Source of the DNA: Rhizobium sp. RU36D | GTDB lineage: Bacteria; Pseudomonadota; Alphaproteobacteria; Rhizobiales; Rhizobiaceae | NCBI RefSeq assembly: GCF_900176345.1 | Contig: NZ_FWXU01000003.1 | Location: 273,565 to 337,564 of the forward strand | Length of the DNA stretch: 64,000 bases | Direction: 5' to 3' | Part shown: piece after piece, positions 54,749 to 63,830 of the stretch | Position numbering within the stretch: the stretch's first letter is position 1 | Layout: each line of letters starts with the position of its first letter | Made by a program: the position numbers and the translations under genes | Notes under the pieces: model-generated | Told to the model about the DNA's origin: nothing | Databases searched by the model: none | What the model saw: the letters and a program-made list of their open reading frames with translations, nothing else

Positions 54749-56971
54749 TCACGCGCGGCGGCGCTGCGAGTCTGACGGCCCGCCCTTTCGGGCGATGATC
54801 TCTTCAAGGGCATCAAGGGAAATCGGCTTAGACAGCAGGTATCCCTGCAACTCGTCGCAGCCCGCATCCTTCAGGAACGCCTGCTGCTCGGCAGTCTCCA
54901 CGCCCTCGGCGGTCACCAGCATGCCCTTGGCCTTGCCGAGATCGATGATCGCCCGGACGATCGCCTCGTCGCCCGGCGAGCTTCCCAGCCGGTCGATGAA
55001 GATCTTGTCGATCTTCAGGTGGTCGACATCAGTGGCCTGGAGCCGGCCGAAGGTCGAAAAGCCCGTGCCGAAATCGTCAAGGGCGATCCGGATCCCGAGA
55101 TCCCTCAGGGTCTTCATGTTGTGCAGACAGTCATCCGCCCAGTCGGCCCAGGCGGTCTCGGTCACCTCGAGCTCCAGCCGCCGCGGATTGAGCCCTGTGG
55201 CGCCAAGAACAGACACGACGGTCATCGCGAAATAGGGATCGCGAAGCTGCACGACGGACACGTTCACCGCGACCGACGTGTCCTTCCAGTGCGCAGCACT
55301 GCGGCAGGCCTCTTCCAGCACGAAGCGGCCAAGCTCGCGGATCAGCCCGGTTTCCTCGGCAATCGGAATGAAGCTGATGGGCGAAACCAGGCCGCGCTGC
55401 GGATGATGCCAGCGCACCAGCGCCTCCGCGCCGGTAATGGTCCCTGTCTGCGCATCATATTTCGGTTGATAGACGACCTCGAACTGCTGTTTGTCGTCAA
55501 GAGCCAGCCGCAGATCGCGCTCCGTCTCGGCCCGATCGCGCACCAGCGCATCCATTCGGGCGCCGAACAGCGCATAGGTGCCCCGACCGCTATCCTTGGC
55601 GCTGTAGAGAGCCATGTCCGCCTTGCGGGTCAGTTCCCCGCGCAGCGAGCCATGAAGGGGAGCCACCGCCGCGCCGATGGTAATGCCGACGAAAACGTCG
55701 CGTCCTTCGATCTCGAAGGGGGCATTCATCGCGCCGATGATCTCCTGGCAGGCTTCCTCCACCTCATCGGTGGAGCCGCAGGGCATAGCCAGATTGAACT
55801 CGTCACCGCCGGCTCGGCAAAGCTGAGCGCCGTGCGGCAGGACACGACGGATGCGCTCGGCAGCTTCACGGATCACCGCGTCGCCGGCGGCATGTCCGAG
55901 CGTATCATTCACCTGCTTGAAGCGGTCGAGATCGAGATAGAGCACCGCGAGCATCCTGTCGCCTCGCTCGGCCAGCAAAGAGTCCACGCGTTTTTCGAAA
56001 GCGCTGCGATTGAGCAGGCCGGTCAGACCGTCATGGGCGGCGACATGGCGAATGCGCTCATCCTGGGCCCGCCCGTTCATCGTCCGCCGATAGTATTGCG
56101 CCAGCAGCAGGCTGACGACGGCGGCAATGAGGCAGCCGATGATCGTCAGGCCCGGCACGATGGTCGACAGAAAGGCGGTGGCCGGGCGATAGGGGTCCCA
56201 GGAGAAATAGCCGACGACGGTTCCATTGTTTGCCGCCAGCGGCAGAATGGCAAAGCCCTTGGGCGCGACCTTTTCCAGGGAGAATTGCAGCTCCGCCAGG
56301 GCATGTTCCTCGGCCAGATCCTCCAGCAGTTCGCCATTCACATAGCGCAGGGCAAGATGCACATATTCCTGGCCCTTGACCTGCTCGATTGCGCCGCTGT
56401 CGGAGACGATCGGCTTCAGGCTGACGATCGCCGCCCGGCCATTGACCACCAGCACGTCAGACACGCCGACGGTGAGCACCCGATCGCCCAGGCCTTCCGT
56501 ATCGCCTCGGACAAGCTTATCGTGCAGTTCGGCCAACATGGGAGCAACCATCGGACGCAGATCGTCAAAGATAGGCTGCGCATGCTCACCCTCTGCGACA
56601 TGCGCGTGCACGATCTCACCCGTAGGCGACAGCACAAACGCGCCGTTATGCCCGAAATAGGATAGCATCCAGGCGCCGAGATTGACCCGCATCCACTCCT
56701 GGGCGGCCTCGGTCTCATGCTGGCGCACCGCCTCGACCGCGTCATCCCAGACCGTGACGCTTTCCTGATCATGGTCAACCTGCGCACGGAACAGACCGAC
56801 ATCGTATTTGACGACGGCGATCTGGCGATCAATCGAAACCTTGTCGATGTTCTCGGTGGACCACGACAAAAACAGATAGGTTCCGCCAAACAGCACGATC
56901 GCGCCAGCAAGCGCAATCAGCACGATGCGTGCGAGAAGATGTTTGTCCGTGGGTACCGCATGGTCGATCAT
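54749..56971 (-). CDS. GGDEF-EAL protein with CHASE4-like periplasmic sensor
   Basis: This 740-aa protein has a membrane helix at about residues 15-35, a CHASE4-type domain (VDHDQESVTVWDDAVEAV and LSYFGHNGAFVLSPTGE), a second helix near residue 275, a GGDEF domain (DLDRFKQVNDTLGHAAGD, CRAGGDEF) and an EAL domain (GAEALVRWHHP, DDFGTGFS, KIDKIFI). Both catalytic signatures are present. There is no RxxD inhibitory site before GGDEF. ATG at 56971 is preferred; a GTG at 57052 adds 27 residues. Confidence 0.92.
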   Translation of the reverse strand: MIDHAVPTDKHLLARIVLIALAGAIVLFGGTYLFLSWSTENIDKVSIDRQIAVVKYDVGLFRAQVDHDQESVTVWDDAVEAVRQHETEAAQEWMRVNLGAWMLSYFGHNGAFVLSPTGEIVHAHVAEGEHAQPIFDDLRPMVAPMLAELHDKLVRGDTEGLGDRVLTVGVSDVLVVNGRAAIVSLKPIVSDSGAIEQVKGQEYVHLALRYVNGELLEDLAEEHALAELQFSLEKVAPKGFAILPLAANNGTVVGYFSWDPYRPATAFLSTIVPGLTIIGCLIAAVVSLLLAQYYRRTMNGRAQDERIRHVAAHDGLTGLLNRSAFEKRVDSLLAERGDRMLAVLYLDLDRFKQVNDTLGHAAGDAVIREAAERIRRVLPHGAQLCRAGGDEFNLAMPCGSTDEVEEACQEIIGAMNAPFEIEGRDVFVGITIGAAVAPLHGSLRGELTRKADMALYSAKDSGRGTYALFGARMDALVRDRAETERDLRLALDDKQQFEVVYQPKYDAQTGTITGAEALVRWHHPQRGLVSPISFIPIAEETGLIRELGRFVLEEACRSAAHWKDTSVAVNVSVVQLRDPYFAMTVVSVLGATGLNPRRLELEVTETAWADWADDCLHNMKTLRDLGIRIALDDFGTGFSTFGRLQATDVDHLKIDKIFIDRLGSSPGDEAIVRAIIDLGKAKGMLVTAEGVETAEQQAFLKDAGCDELQGYLLSKPISLDALEEIIARKGGPSDSQRRRA

Positions 56972-57092
56972 TTCGGCGGTTCGGCCCCTGTAAAAATGCC
57001 CAGCAGAGGCCAAGATTACCGCAAAACCCGTCTCCATTCCTTTAACATTCACTGTAAAAGACAGCGATCATGAACCGGAGGGCTGGCAGGGA

Positions 57093-57557
57093 TCATCCCC
57101 GGCCGCGATATGTCGCAACACCCTGGTCCGGCAACCACACGCCCTTTGGCGCTTCACCGGTCTGCCAGAAGACATCGATGGGGATGCCGCCACGCGGATA
57201 CCAATAGGCACCGATCCTCAGCCATTTCGGATCGAGCAGGTCGACCAGCCGCTTGGCGATATAGATCGAGCAATCCTCATGGAAGGCACCATGGTTGCGG
57301 AAGGAAAACAGGAACAGCTTCAGCGACTTCGATTCCACCAGATAATCACCGGGGATATAGTCGATGACGATATGGGCGAAATCCGGCTGGCCCGTCATCG
57401 GGCAGAGCGAGGTAAATTCCGGCGCTGTGAAGCGCACCACGTAATCCGTGCCGGCATTGCCGTTCGGTACCCGCTCCAGCACGGCGCTTTCCGGGCTGGT
57501 CGGCGCTTCCACCGCATGGCCAAGCTGGGAGAGGCCCGAAACGTCTGTCTTGCTCAT
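57093..57557 (-). CDS. queF: NADPH-dependent 7-cyano-7-deazaguanine reductase
   Basis: This 154-aa enzyme reduces preQ0 to preQ1 in queuosine synthesis. [28 protein letters not shown] has the catalytic Cys in the TSLCP motif, followed by [22 protein letters not shown], the QueF family core with substrate-binding Glu and His. It is translationally coupled to the upstream CDF gene (ATGA overlap 57554-57557). No preQ1 riboswitch was recognised. Confidence 0.97.
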   Translation of the reverse strand: MSKTDVSGLSQLGHAVEAPTSPESAVLERVPNGNAGTDYVVRFTAPEFTSLCPMTGQPDFAHIVIDYIPGDYLVESKSLKLFLFSFRNHGAFHEDCSIYIAKRLVDLLDPKWLRIGAYWYPRGGIPIDVFWQTGEAPKGVWLPDQGVATYRGRG

Positions 57558-58468
57558 CTTATCAAGTCCTTCAGTTTGACGCGAACGCCGTGCGCCCTTT
57601 CGCTTTCCGGCTCCACGTGAATGGTGACGCGCGCGCCGGGCTGGGCGAGCCTGACGGCTGCCTCCAGCCGGTCGCAGATGACATGGGCAGCGCTGACCGG
57701 CATATCGGCCGGCACCACCAGGTCGAAACCGACAAAGGTCGCCGCCCCGGCCCGGCGCGTCCGCAGGTAGTGCACCCCGAGCGAGCCGGCCGAATTGGCG
57801 GAGATTGCCGCCTTGATTGCCTTTTCCTCCTCGGGTTCGACGGCCTTGTCCATCAGGCCATCGACCGAATGGGAAATCACCTTCCAACCCTGGTAGATGA
57901 TATTGAGCGCCACGAGGATGGCGAGCGCCGGATCGAGGATGGCGTAGCCGGTCAGGACCACCAGAACCAGGCCGACCAACACGCCGGCCGAGGTCACCAC
58001 GTCGGACATGATGTGGTGACCATCCGCAGACAGCGCTGGCGACCGGTGCGTAGCGCCAACCCGGATCAGCAGCCACGCCCAGACGAGATTGATCAGGCCC
58101 GCAACGGCATTGATCCCAAGCCCCAGCGCCGGCGCCTCAAGCACTTCAGGATTGGTCAGCGCCGGAATGGCCTCCCGGATGATCAGCAGGGCTGCAACGA
58201 CGATCAGTACGCCCTCGAGAACCGCCGAGAGATATTCCGCCTTGTGGTGGCCATAGGGGTGATCGTCATCGGCGGGCTTCTGCGCATAGCGGATGACGAA
58301 ATAGGCGATGAAGGCGGCAATGACATTCACGGTGGATTCCAGGCCATCCGACAACAGCGCCACCGACCCGGTGAGCCACCATGCAACGAGCTTCAGCCCC
58401 ATGACGCCAAAGGCGAGCGGAATGCCCCAAAACGCCAACCGCTGGACGATAGCGTTGCCCTCAGCCAT
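57554..58468 (-). CDS. Cation diffusion facilitator transporter
   Basis: This 304-aa protein has six membrane helices, [12 protein letters not shown] and [15 protein letters not shown] as metal-site helices 2 and 5 (Asp/His pattern typical of the family), [15 protein letters not shown] in the cytosolic loop and a C-terminal cytoplasmic domain. It exports divalent metals such as zinc, iron or cobalt. ATG at 58468 with AGAGGATG upstream is the family start. It is followed by queF. Confidence 0.93.
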   Translation of the reverse strand: MAEGNAIVQRLAFWGIPLAFGVMGLKLVAWWLTGSVALLSDGLESTVNVIAAFIAYFVIRYAQKPADDDHPYGHHKAEYLSAVLEGVLIVVAALLIIREAIPALTNPEVLEAPALGLGINAVAGLINLVWAWLLIRVGATHRSPALSADGHHIMSDVVTSAGVLVGLVLVVLTGYAILDPALAILVALNIIYQGWKVISHSVDGLMDKAVEPEEEKAIKAAISANSAGSLGVHYLRTRRAGAATFVGFDLVVPADMPVSAAHVICDRLEAAVRLAQPGARVTIHVEPESERAHGVRVKLKDLIR

Positions 58469-58555
58469 GATGACATCCTCTCTTGCTGCCGGCCGTCGCA
58501 TGTGTCTTTGACACGCTTTGCCAATATCTGGCATGATGATTCCCAGGAGGCCGCA

Positions 58556-58807
58556 ATGGTGACCATGAATATATCCTTGCCCGATCCCATGAAAGAATGG
58601 GTCGAGACCCGGACCAGAGCGGGTGGATACGCGGATACAAGCGATTATCTGCGCGACTTGATCCGGCGCGATCAGGAGCAGGCCGCAAAGATCGCGGCCA
58701 TGCAGATACTGGTCGACGAGGGTATCCAGAGCGGCATCGGGACCCGGACGAAGGACGAGTTGTTTGCCGCAGCCGTGACCAGGGCTCAGTCGCCAGGGCG
58801 CCTCTGA
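58556..58807 (+). CDS. parD: ParD-family antitoxin (second parDE)
   Basis: This 83-aa protein begins MVTMNISLPDPMKEWVETRTRAGGYADTSDYLRDLIRRDQEQ, the ParD ribbon-helix-helix plus partner helix. AGGAGGCCGCA precedes the ATG. It forms an operon with the toxin gene two bases downstream, divergent from the CDF gene. Confidence 0.9.
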   Translation: MVTMNISLPDPMKEWVETRTRAGGYADTSDYLRDLIRRDQEQAAKIAAMQILVDEGIQSGIGTRTKDELFAAAVTRAQSPGRL

Positions 58808-58808
58808 T

Positions 58809-59102
58809 ATGGCGTACCGCCTCTCGGTTCTGGCCGAACAGGACATCACCGATATTGCAATGTCGGGAATCCAGATGTTCGGGGAACAGGTGGCACGGCG
58901 CTATCACGATGACTTGTTCAACCTCTTCGACCTGCTTGCGGAAAACCCGCGGCTGGCGAGAGAGCGCCGAGAACTCTCGCCGCCAGTCCGCATCCACCCG
59001 CACAGGTCCCATCTCATCGTCTACACCATCGAAGACCATGACCAAGTCCTGATCCTGCGCATTCGCCACGCCCACGAAGACTGGACCAGTGACCTCTCCT
59101 GA
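58809..59102 (+). CDS. parE: ParE-family toxin (second parDE)
   Basis: This 97-aa protein has YRLSVLAEQDITDIAMSGIQMFGEQVARRYHDDLFNLFDLLAENPRLARERREL, then SHLIVYTIEDHDQVLILRIRHAHEDWTSDL, the conserved ParE strands and C-terminal RxxHxxEDW motif. Its last 18 codons and the following 90 bp are duplicated at 59521-59665. Confidence 0.92.
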   Translation: MAYRLSVLAEQDITDIAMSGIQMFGEQVARRYHDDLFNLFDLLAENPRLARERRELSPPVRIHPHRSHLIVYTIEDHDQVLILRIRHAHEDWTSDLS

Positions 59103-59192
59103 ACGGCTCTCGGCTGCCATGCTCATACCCCTTGCATCTGCGAGCGAATTGCAGAAATTCGTGCCCTGAAACGCAAAACCGCCCGCGCTTTG
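59047..59192 (+). repeat. Direct repeat copy A: parE tail and 3' flank
   Basis: This 146-bp stretch recurs at 59521-59665 with roughly 85-90% identity by eye (shared blocks include CCCACGAAGACTGGACCAG and CTTGCATCTGCGAGCGAATT). Copy A is part of intact parE and continues into the terminator at 59176-59206; copy B is truncated inside that terminator. Confidence 0.85.
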
Positions 59193-59206
59193 AGCGCAGG
59201 CGGTTT
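59176..59206 (+). terminator. Terminator after the second parDE
   Basis: Arms AAACCGCC and GGCGGTTT enclose an inner palindrome GCGCT TTG AGCGC, giving a long hairpin followed by TGTGATTTT. Only the left half is present in the downstream duplicate. Confidence 0.7.
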
Positions 59207-59288
59207 GTGATTTTGCGGCTTATGGCTCACTCGGCGCGATTTGTCAAAGCACCGGGGTCGAGCTGGTTAAAAATTGAGAAAACTACAA

Positions 59289-59519
59289 TCAGGCCGCGCT
59301 TTGATACTCCTTGATGAGTTCCAACTCGTCTCCCAATCGTTTTGCCTCAACCTTCAGGTCGAAACTGTTTTGCAGATTCATCCAGAATTGCGGCGCGGTC
59401 TTGAAGAACTTGGCAAGACGCAGAGCGGTGTCTGACGTGATACCGGTCTTTCCTGCCACGATCCGCTCAATGCGCGTGCGGGGAACGTTGAGCTTCTTCG
59501 CCAGGGCATAAGGCGTCAT
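59289..59519 (-). CDS. HigA-like antitoxin, N-terminally truncated and without HigB
   Basis: This 76-aa protein has an XRE helix-turn-helix: MTPYALAKKLNVPRTRIERIVAGKTGITSDTALRLAKFF, then KTAPQFWMNLQNSFDLKVEAKR, diagnostic of the HigA/VapI group. HigA proteins normally have about 15-20 further residues before MTPYALA; here the sequence changes abruptly at 59520 into the duplicated parE tail. No toxin gene precedes it. It may be a decaying remnant or use an alternative start (59594) that reads through the antisense of the parE fragment. Confidence 0.75.
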   Translation of the reverse strand: MTPYALAKKLNVPRTRIERIVAGKTGITSDTALRLAKFFKTAPQFWMNLQNSFDLKVEAKRLGDELELIKEYQSAA

Positions 59520-59520
59520 A

Positions 59521-59665
59521 TCCTGATCCTGAGCATTCGTCATGCCCACGAAGACTGGACCAGCTACCTCTCGTGAATGGCTCTCGGTTGGCATGCCTTG
59601 TCCCCTTGCATCTGCGAGCGAATTGCAGAAATTGGTAGCCTGAAACGCAAAACCGCCCGCGCTTT
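59521..59665 (+). pseudogene. Direct repeat copy B: parE C-terminal fragment and 3' flank
   Basis: The plus strand encodes LILSIRHAHEDWTSYLS then stop (59527-59577), nearly identical to the end of ParE, followed by the same downstream sequence as copy A. No ParE N-terminus or parD precedes it. It marks a recombination or duplication joining the parDE locus to higA. Confidence 0.8.
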
Positions 59666-59761
59666 TGGCACAGCGTAGAGCATGGAGCTTAATGGCGGGT
59701 CACCCATTCTCAAGAAGGAGACTTTTTATCACCGTTGCCCAAATCGCATTAATCAGCATTC

Positions 59762-59790
59762 TTGAAAAAGATTAAAAAATACGTTAAATA
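59762..59790 (+). promoter_or_regulatory. Candidate sigma-70 promoter of the AT-rich gene
   Basis: TTGAAA (59762-59767), 17 bp, then TAAATA (59785-59790), within very AT-rich DNA, 38 bp upstream of the ATG at 59828. Confidence 0.55.
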
Positions 59791-59827
59791 ATAATTAATT
59801 TTCAGTGCAATTAAAGAGAAAAGCTAC

Positions 59828-60306
59828 ATGTCCACTAAGTACGATTTACATGACGCTCCGCCAAGAAATATTAATACAGATCACGCCAATAAGATTGCAG
59901 CTCACCTTCTGAGAAAAAAACAGCATTCCTGTGGCTTTCCGCTATTGTAATATTATTAATTGGGATAACGCACTCTTTATTCTCAAAAGAATCAACAACA
60001 ATGATGCGCTACGGCGTTTTGATAACAGTCTTATGGCTTTTAAACGGCGCATGGCAGCTTAGATATCTAAATATGTTCGTAGATATTGGCCGGATTCTTC
60101 AAGACGTATTCTCTAAAATTGAACACGAAAAACTTGGAAACCAACCAGAAACGCGATTAGAAGCTGAAGCAATTGCTCATAAAAGAATTACAAGATCAAT
60201 GCCAATGCTCACCGAGGCCGTTCAGAGAAAACTGCTATCTCAAAACTTACTCGTCACATGCATCGGAACTATCATTTCAGGCTTCGGTGATCTAATGCCC
60301 CTATGA
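59828..60306 (+). pseudogene. AT-rich membrane protein gene interrupted by a -1 frameshift at A7
   Basis: ATG 59828 opens a 40-codon frame (MSTKYDLHDAPPRNIN... to stop 59950). The -1 frame from the run of seven A (59914-59920) continues to 60306 as TAFLWLSAIVILLIGITHSLF, then MMRYGVLITVLWLLNGAWQ and a charged C-terminal half. Joined, they give a 159-aa protein with two or three membrane helices. The run is in phase as A AAA AAA, a classical slippery heptamer, so programmed frameshifting, mutation or sequencing error are all possible. Base composition is far below the genome in GC, suggesting transfer. I recognise no family. Confidence 0.6.
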
Positions 60307-60351
60307 CTTTTTAGGCTCACAGACTTCCGCATGTGAGCCTAAGTAATCCCC

Positions 60352-62556
60352 TCACGCCGCCTGCACCTTCGCCCGCTTGGCCAGATGCGCCACGACATTC
60401 TCGATCATGCGCATGCCGGCATCGCCGCCGAGCGTCATGATGGATTCCGGGTGGAACTGCACGGCGGCGACGGGTTCCTTGGTGTGCTCGATGCCCATGA
60501 TCGTGCCGTCCTCGCTTTCGGCGGTGATGATGAAGTCACGGTGCAGGGTCGTGGGATCGGCAAAGATCGAGTGATAGCGACCGACGGTGACTTCCTTTGA
60601 CAGGCCGGAGAAGACGATGCCGGGCTCCAGCACGCGGATGCGCGACGGCTTGCCATGCATGGGGATGGCGAGATGGCGTAGCTCGCCGCCATAGGCTTCC
60701 GCCAGCGCCTGAAGGCCCAGGCAGACGCCGAAGATCGGCAGTTGGCGGGCACGCGCCATCTTGATCGTGGTCTTGCAGTCGAAATCCTTGGGGCTGCCGG
60801 GCCCCGGCGACAGCACGACAAGGTCGGGCTTCATCCGTTCGAAGATTTCTTCCGGCACAGGCGTGCGCACGGTCGAGACTTCGGCGCCTGTCTGGCGGAA
60901 ATAGTTGGCCAGCGTATGGACGAAGCTGTCCTCGTGGTCGACCAGCAGGATCTTCACGCCATGGCCGACGCTGGCCACGCCGCGCTTGGTCTTGCCGTCA
61001 TTGCCGGATCTGGCGTCGCGGATGGCTGCGATCATGGCCGATGCCTTCAGTTCGGTTTCTGCTTCTTCCTCATGCGGATCGCTGTCGTTGAGCAGCGTCG
61101 CCCCTGCCCGCACCTCGGCGATGCCGTCCTTGATGCGCACGGTGCGCAGCGTCAGGCCCGTATTCATGTCGCCATTGAAGCCGACCATGCCGATCGCGCC
61201 GCCATACCAGGCGCGCGGGCTCTTTTCATGTTGCTCGATGAAGCGCATCGCCCACAGCTTCGGCGCGCCGGTGACGGTCACCGCCCAGGCATGGCTGAGG
61301 AAGCCATCAAACGCATCCATGCCGTCGCGCAACCGTCCCTCGATATGGTCGACCGTGTGGATCAGGCGCGAATACATCTCGATCTGGCGGCGGCCGATGA
61401 CCTTCACCGAGCCCGGCTCGCAGACGCGGCTCTTGTCGTTGCGGTCGACGTCGGAGCACATGGTGAGCTCCGACTCGTCCTTCTTGGAGTTGAGCAGCTT
61501 CAGGATCTGTTCCGAGTCGGCAATCGGGTCATCGCCGCGCTTGATCGTACCGGAGATCGGGCAGGTCTCGATGCGGCGGCCGGAGACCCGCACGAACATT
61601 TCCGGCGAGGCGCCGACCAGATATTCCTGGTGGCCGAGATTGATGAAGAAGGAATAGGGCGACGGGTTGATCTGCTTCAGCCGGTTGGAGATTTCCGAGG
61701 GCTTGCTGTCGCAACGCTCCATGAACTTCTGACCGGGCACCACCTCAAACAGGTCGCCGCGCCGGAAACTTTCCTTGGCCTTGGTAACCAGTTCGGCATA
61801 TTCGCCGGGCCGATGGTCGCCGCGCGGCGGAATGGTATCGACATGGCGGAAAGGCTCCGGTGCAATCGCCTGGGACTTGCCCTCGGTGGTCAGCCCGTCC
61901 TTTTCGAAATCGTAGCGATCGATCCAGGCCTTGGCGGCGTGGTGGTCCACCACGACGATCTCATCGGGCAGGTAGAGCACCATGTCGCGCTGGTCTTCGG
62001 GCCGCTCCAGCGACAGCTTGATCGCATCGAACTGGAAGGCGATGTCATAGCCGAAGGCACCGAACAGGCCGATGGCGGAATCCGCCTCAGAGTAGAACAG
62101 GTCGGTGATGGCGCGCAGCACAGTGAAGACCGTCGGGATCTTCGAGCGCTCCTCCTCGGTGAACACCCGGTCCGGCTCGTTCACGGTGAGATCCAGACGC
62201 TTGCTCGTGGAAGCCCCGAGCGTGAGATCGGCAACGGTCTTCAGCTTCTCCACGATGAAGGACAGCAGCACCTCGCCGCGGCCGTTGAAAGCCTCGATCC
62301 AGACCTTGCGGCCGAAGGAGGAGATACCGAGCGGCGGATCGACGATGGCCGTGTCCCAGCGCGTATAGCGGCCGGGATATTCGTAGTTGGAGGAGAAGAC
62401 GGCGCCGCGGCGCTCGTCCAGCTTGTCGACGCAGGAACTGATCGAGTCACTATAGCCGACCGGCCGCCTCTGCCGGGTGACAACAATCCCTCCCCTGGTC
62501 TCGTAGGTTTCCGAGCCGTCGTCGCGAATGATAGTTACCATGCCTACCTTCTCCAT
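60352..62556 (-). CDS. trpE(G): Fused anthranilate synthase (components I and II)
   Basis: This 734-aa protein fuses the chorismate-using synthase (about residues 1-510; [39 protein letters not shown]) to the glutamine amidotransferase (about 540-725; GVCLGLQ with the catalytic Cys, AVQFHPES with His). It makes anthranilate from chorismate and glutamine, committing to tryptophan. The fusion is typical of rhizobia. A Trp leader peptide and attenuator lie upstream. Confidence 0.97.
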   Translation of the reverse strand: MEKVGMVTIIRDDGSETYETRGGIVVTRQRRPVGYSDSISSCVDKLDERRGAVFSSNYEYPGRYTRWDTAIVDPPLGISSFGRKVWIEAFNGRGEVLLSFIVEKLKTVADLTLGASTSKRLDLTVNEPDRVFTEEERSKIPTVFTVLRAITDLFYSEADSAIGLFGAFGYDIAFQFDAIKLSLERPEDQRDMVLYLPDEIVVVDHHAAKAWIDRYDFEKDGLTTEGKSQAIAPEPFRHVDTIPPRGDHRPGEYAELVTKAKESFRRGDLFEVVPGQKFMERCDSKPSEISNRLKQINPSPYSFFINLGHQEYLVGASPEMFVRVSGRRIETCPISGTIKRGDDPIADSEQILKLLNSKKDESELTMCSDVDRNDKSRVCEPGSVKVIGRRQIEMYSRLIHTVDHIEGRLRDGMDAFDGFLSHAWAVTVTGAPKLWAMRFIEQHEKSPRAWYGGAIGMVGFNGDMNTGLTLRTVRIKDGIAEVRAGATLLNDSDPHEEEAETELKASAMIAAIRDARSGNDGKTKRGVASVGHGVKILLVDHEDSFVHTLANYFRQTGAEVSTVRTPVPEEIFERMKPDLVVLSPGPGSPKDFDCKTTIKMARARQLPIFGVCLGLQALAEAYGGELRHLAIPMHGKPSRIRVLEPGIVFSGLSKEVTVGRYHSIFADPTTLHRDFIITAESEDGTIMGIEHTKEPVAAVQFHPESIMTLGGDAGMRMIENVVAHLAKRAKVQAA

Positions 62557-62591
62557 CCTTCAAGGCCCGGACCCGGGAGGCGCTTTGAAAC

Positions 62592-62625
62592 AAAAAAGCC
62601 GCCTCAGGATTTTCCGGGCGGCTTT
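62592..62625 (-). terminator. trp attenuator terminator
   Basis: On the minus strand AAAGCCGCC (plus positions 62617-62625) pairs with GGCGGCTTT (62595-62603) and is followed by a T-run complementary to 62592-62597. It lies between trpL and trpE(G), where rhizobial trp transcripts terminate when tryptophan is plentiful; the short terminated RNA corresponds to rnTrpL. Confidence 0.88.
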
Positions 62626-62662
62626 GGTCATTTGTCTCAGGACATGACTGGTCAAGGCCACT

Positions 62663-62707
62663 TCAGCGAGCCCACCACCAGTTTGCAATGTTCAGCGACG
62701 TGATCAT
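62663..62707 (-). CDS. trpL: Tryptophan leader peptide
   Basis: The ATG at 62707 encodes MITSLNIANWWWAR then TGA: three consecutive Trp codons near the end, as in the known rhizobial trpL peptides. No Shine-Dalgarno is present and the promoter places transcription start at the ATG, consistent with leaderless translation reported for rhizobial trpL. Stalling at the Trp codons would favour anti-termination of trpE(G). Confidence 0.92.
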   Translation of the reverse strand: MITSLNIANWWWAR

Positions 62708-62714
62708 GGGTGAA

Positions 62715-62743
62715 TTGTTAGCGTGAGCGGCGGTCAAGCGCAA
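62715..62743 (-). promoter_or_regulatory. Candidate trp promoter
   Basis: TTGCGC (62738-62743, minus strand) then 17 bp then TAACAA (62715-62720). Seven bases separate the -10 element from the trpL ATG. The arrangement is strikingly like the leuA leader promoter. Confidence 0.6.
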
Positions 62744-62855
62744 GAGGGTGCAAATCGGATTCGCGCCGTCGCACCGCACGATGCAAACGGACAAGCGAAC
62801 CTTCGCCGCCCCTCAGCGTTTCTGCCAGGCGACGGCACAAGGGAGGTAGCAGCGG

Positions 62856-63752
62856 ATGGCATGGAAGACGCTTCTGGCGGTGACTGCGGCAGCCCTGTCG
62901 ATTTCGGCCGGCCTGCCGGATAAAGGCCCGCTTCCATCCCCGAAACCGGTCGAAAGCCAGGAGCAGGCGGAGCCGCCAAAATCCACCGAAACCCCAGTTC
63001 CGGGACCAAAGCCCGACAGCGAGGCGAAGCCAGACAAGGCCGAGGATACGGCAGACCCCGAGGGCAAACCTGCGCCTGCATCAACGGAAGACAAGCCAGG
63101 CGGGACAAGCCCGCCGGACGCGCCTGAGGCCTCTCAAGACAAAGGGACGAAGGCAGAACCCGTCGAGCCGCCGCTCACCATCGCGCCGGAAGCCGAGGCA
63201 GAGTTCAAGGTCTGTATGGCTGACTTGAAGGCAATCGGCACCAACTTCGAGACCATCGACCGCGTCGATGACGGGGACGGTTGCGGGATCGACAAGCCCA
63301 TCCACGTCGAACGCGTGTTACCGGATGTCGCGCTCTCGCCGGCAGGCGACATGCGGTGCCAGACCGCCTTGCAACTGGCCCGCTGGGTCAAGCAGACGGT
63401 CATGCCCGCAGCCGAAGCCGGACTGCCAGGCAAGGCTAAGCTGACCTCGGTCAACCATGCCTCCACCTATGTCTGCCGCAAGCGTAACGGCGCCTCGGAA
63501 GGCAAGATCTCGGAACATGCGCGCGGCAATGCCGTGGACATCGCCTCGCTCTCCTTCGGGCAGGAGACGGTGCCGATGCGGATCGTCAAGCCGGAGGATT
63601 CGACCATCGAAGATGCCTTCCAGCGCGCGATCAATGCGACCGCCTGCCTGTATTTCACAACGGTCCTGTCACCGGGCAGCGACCCGACCCATCAGGACCA
63701 TATGCATCTCGACGTGCTGACACGAACAGGTGGTTTTCGCTATTGCCGATAG
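62856..63752 (+). CDS. Extensin-like C-terminal domain protein, exported
   Basis: This 298-aa protein has a short hydrophobic N-terminal export signal, a Pro/Glu/Lys/Ala-rich linker (about residues 25-105) and an extensin-like domain (PF06904 type): CGIDKPIHVERV, CQTALQLARWVKQTVMPAAEA, YVCRKRNGASEGKISEHARGNAVDIASLSF and HQDHMHLDV. The last blocks have His and Asp in the pattern of peptidoglycan DD-peptidases, so a cell-wall role is likely but unproven. Confidence 0.87.
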   Translation: MAWKTLLAVTAAALSISAGLPDKGPLPSPKPVESQEQAEPPKSTETPVPGPKPDSEAKPDKAEDTADPEGKPAPASTEDKPGGTSPPDAPEASQDKGTKAEPVEPPLTIAPEAEAEFKVCMADLKAIGTNFETIDRVDDGDGCGIDKPIHVERVLPDVALSPAGDMRCQTALQLARWVKQTVMPAAEAGLPGKAKLTSVNHASTYVCRKRNGASEGKISEHARGNAVDIASLSFGQETVPMRIVKPEDSTIEDAFQRAINATACLYFTTVLSPGSDPTHQDHMHLDVLTRTGGFRYCR

Positions 63753-63830
63753 GGAGGCGGGCGGTTCGAATGCTGGAGCAGACGGACTGCTGCATGGCCT
63801 AGTGGAGGGTGAGAAAGGTCAAGGTTCCCT

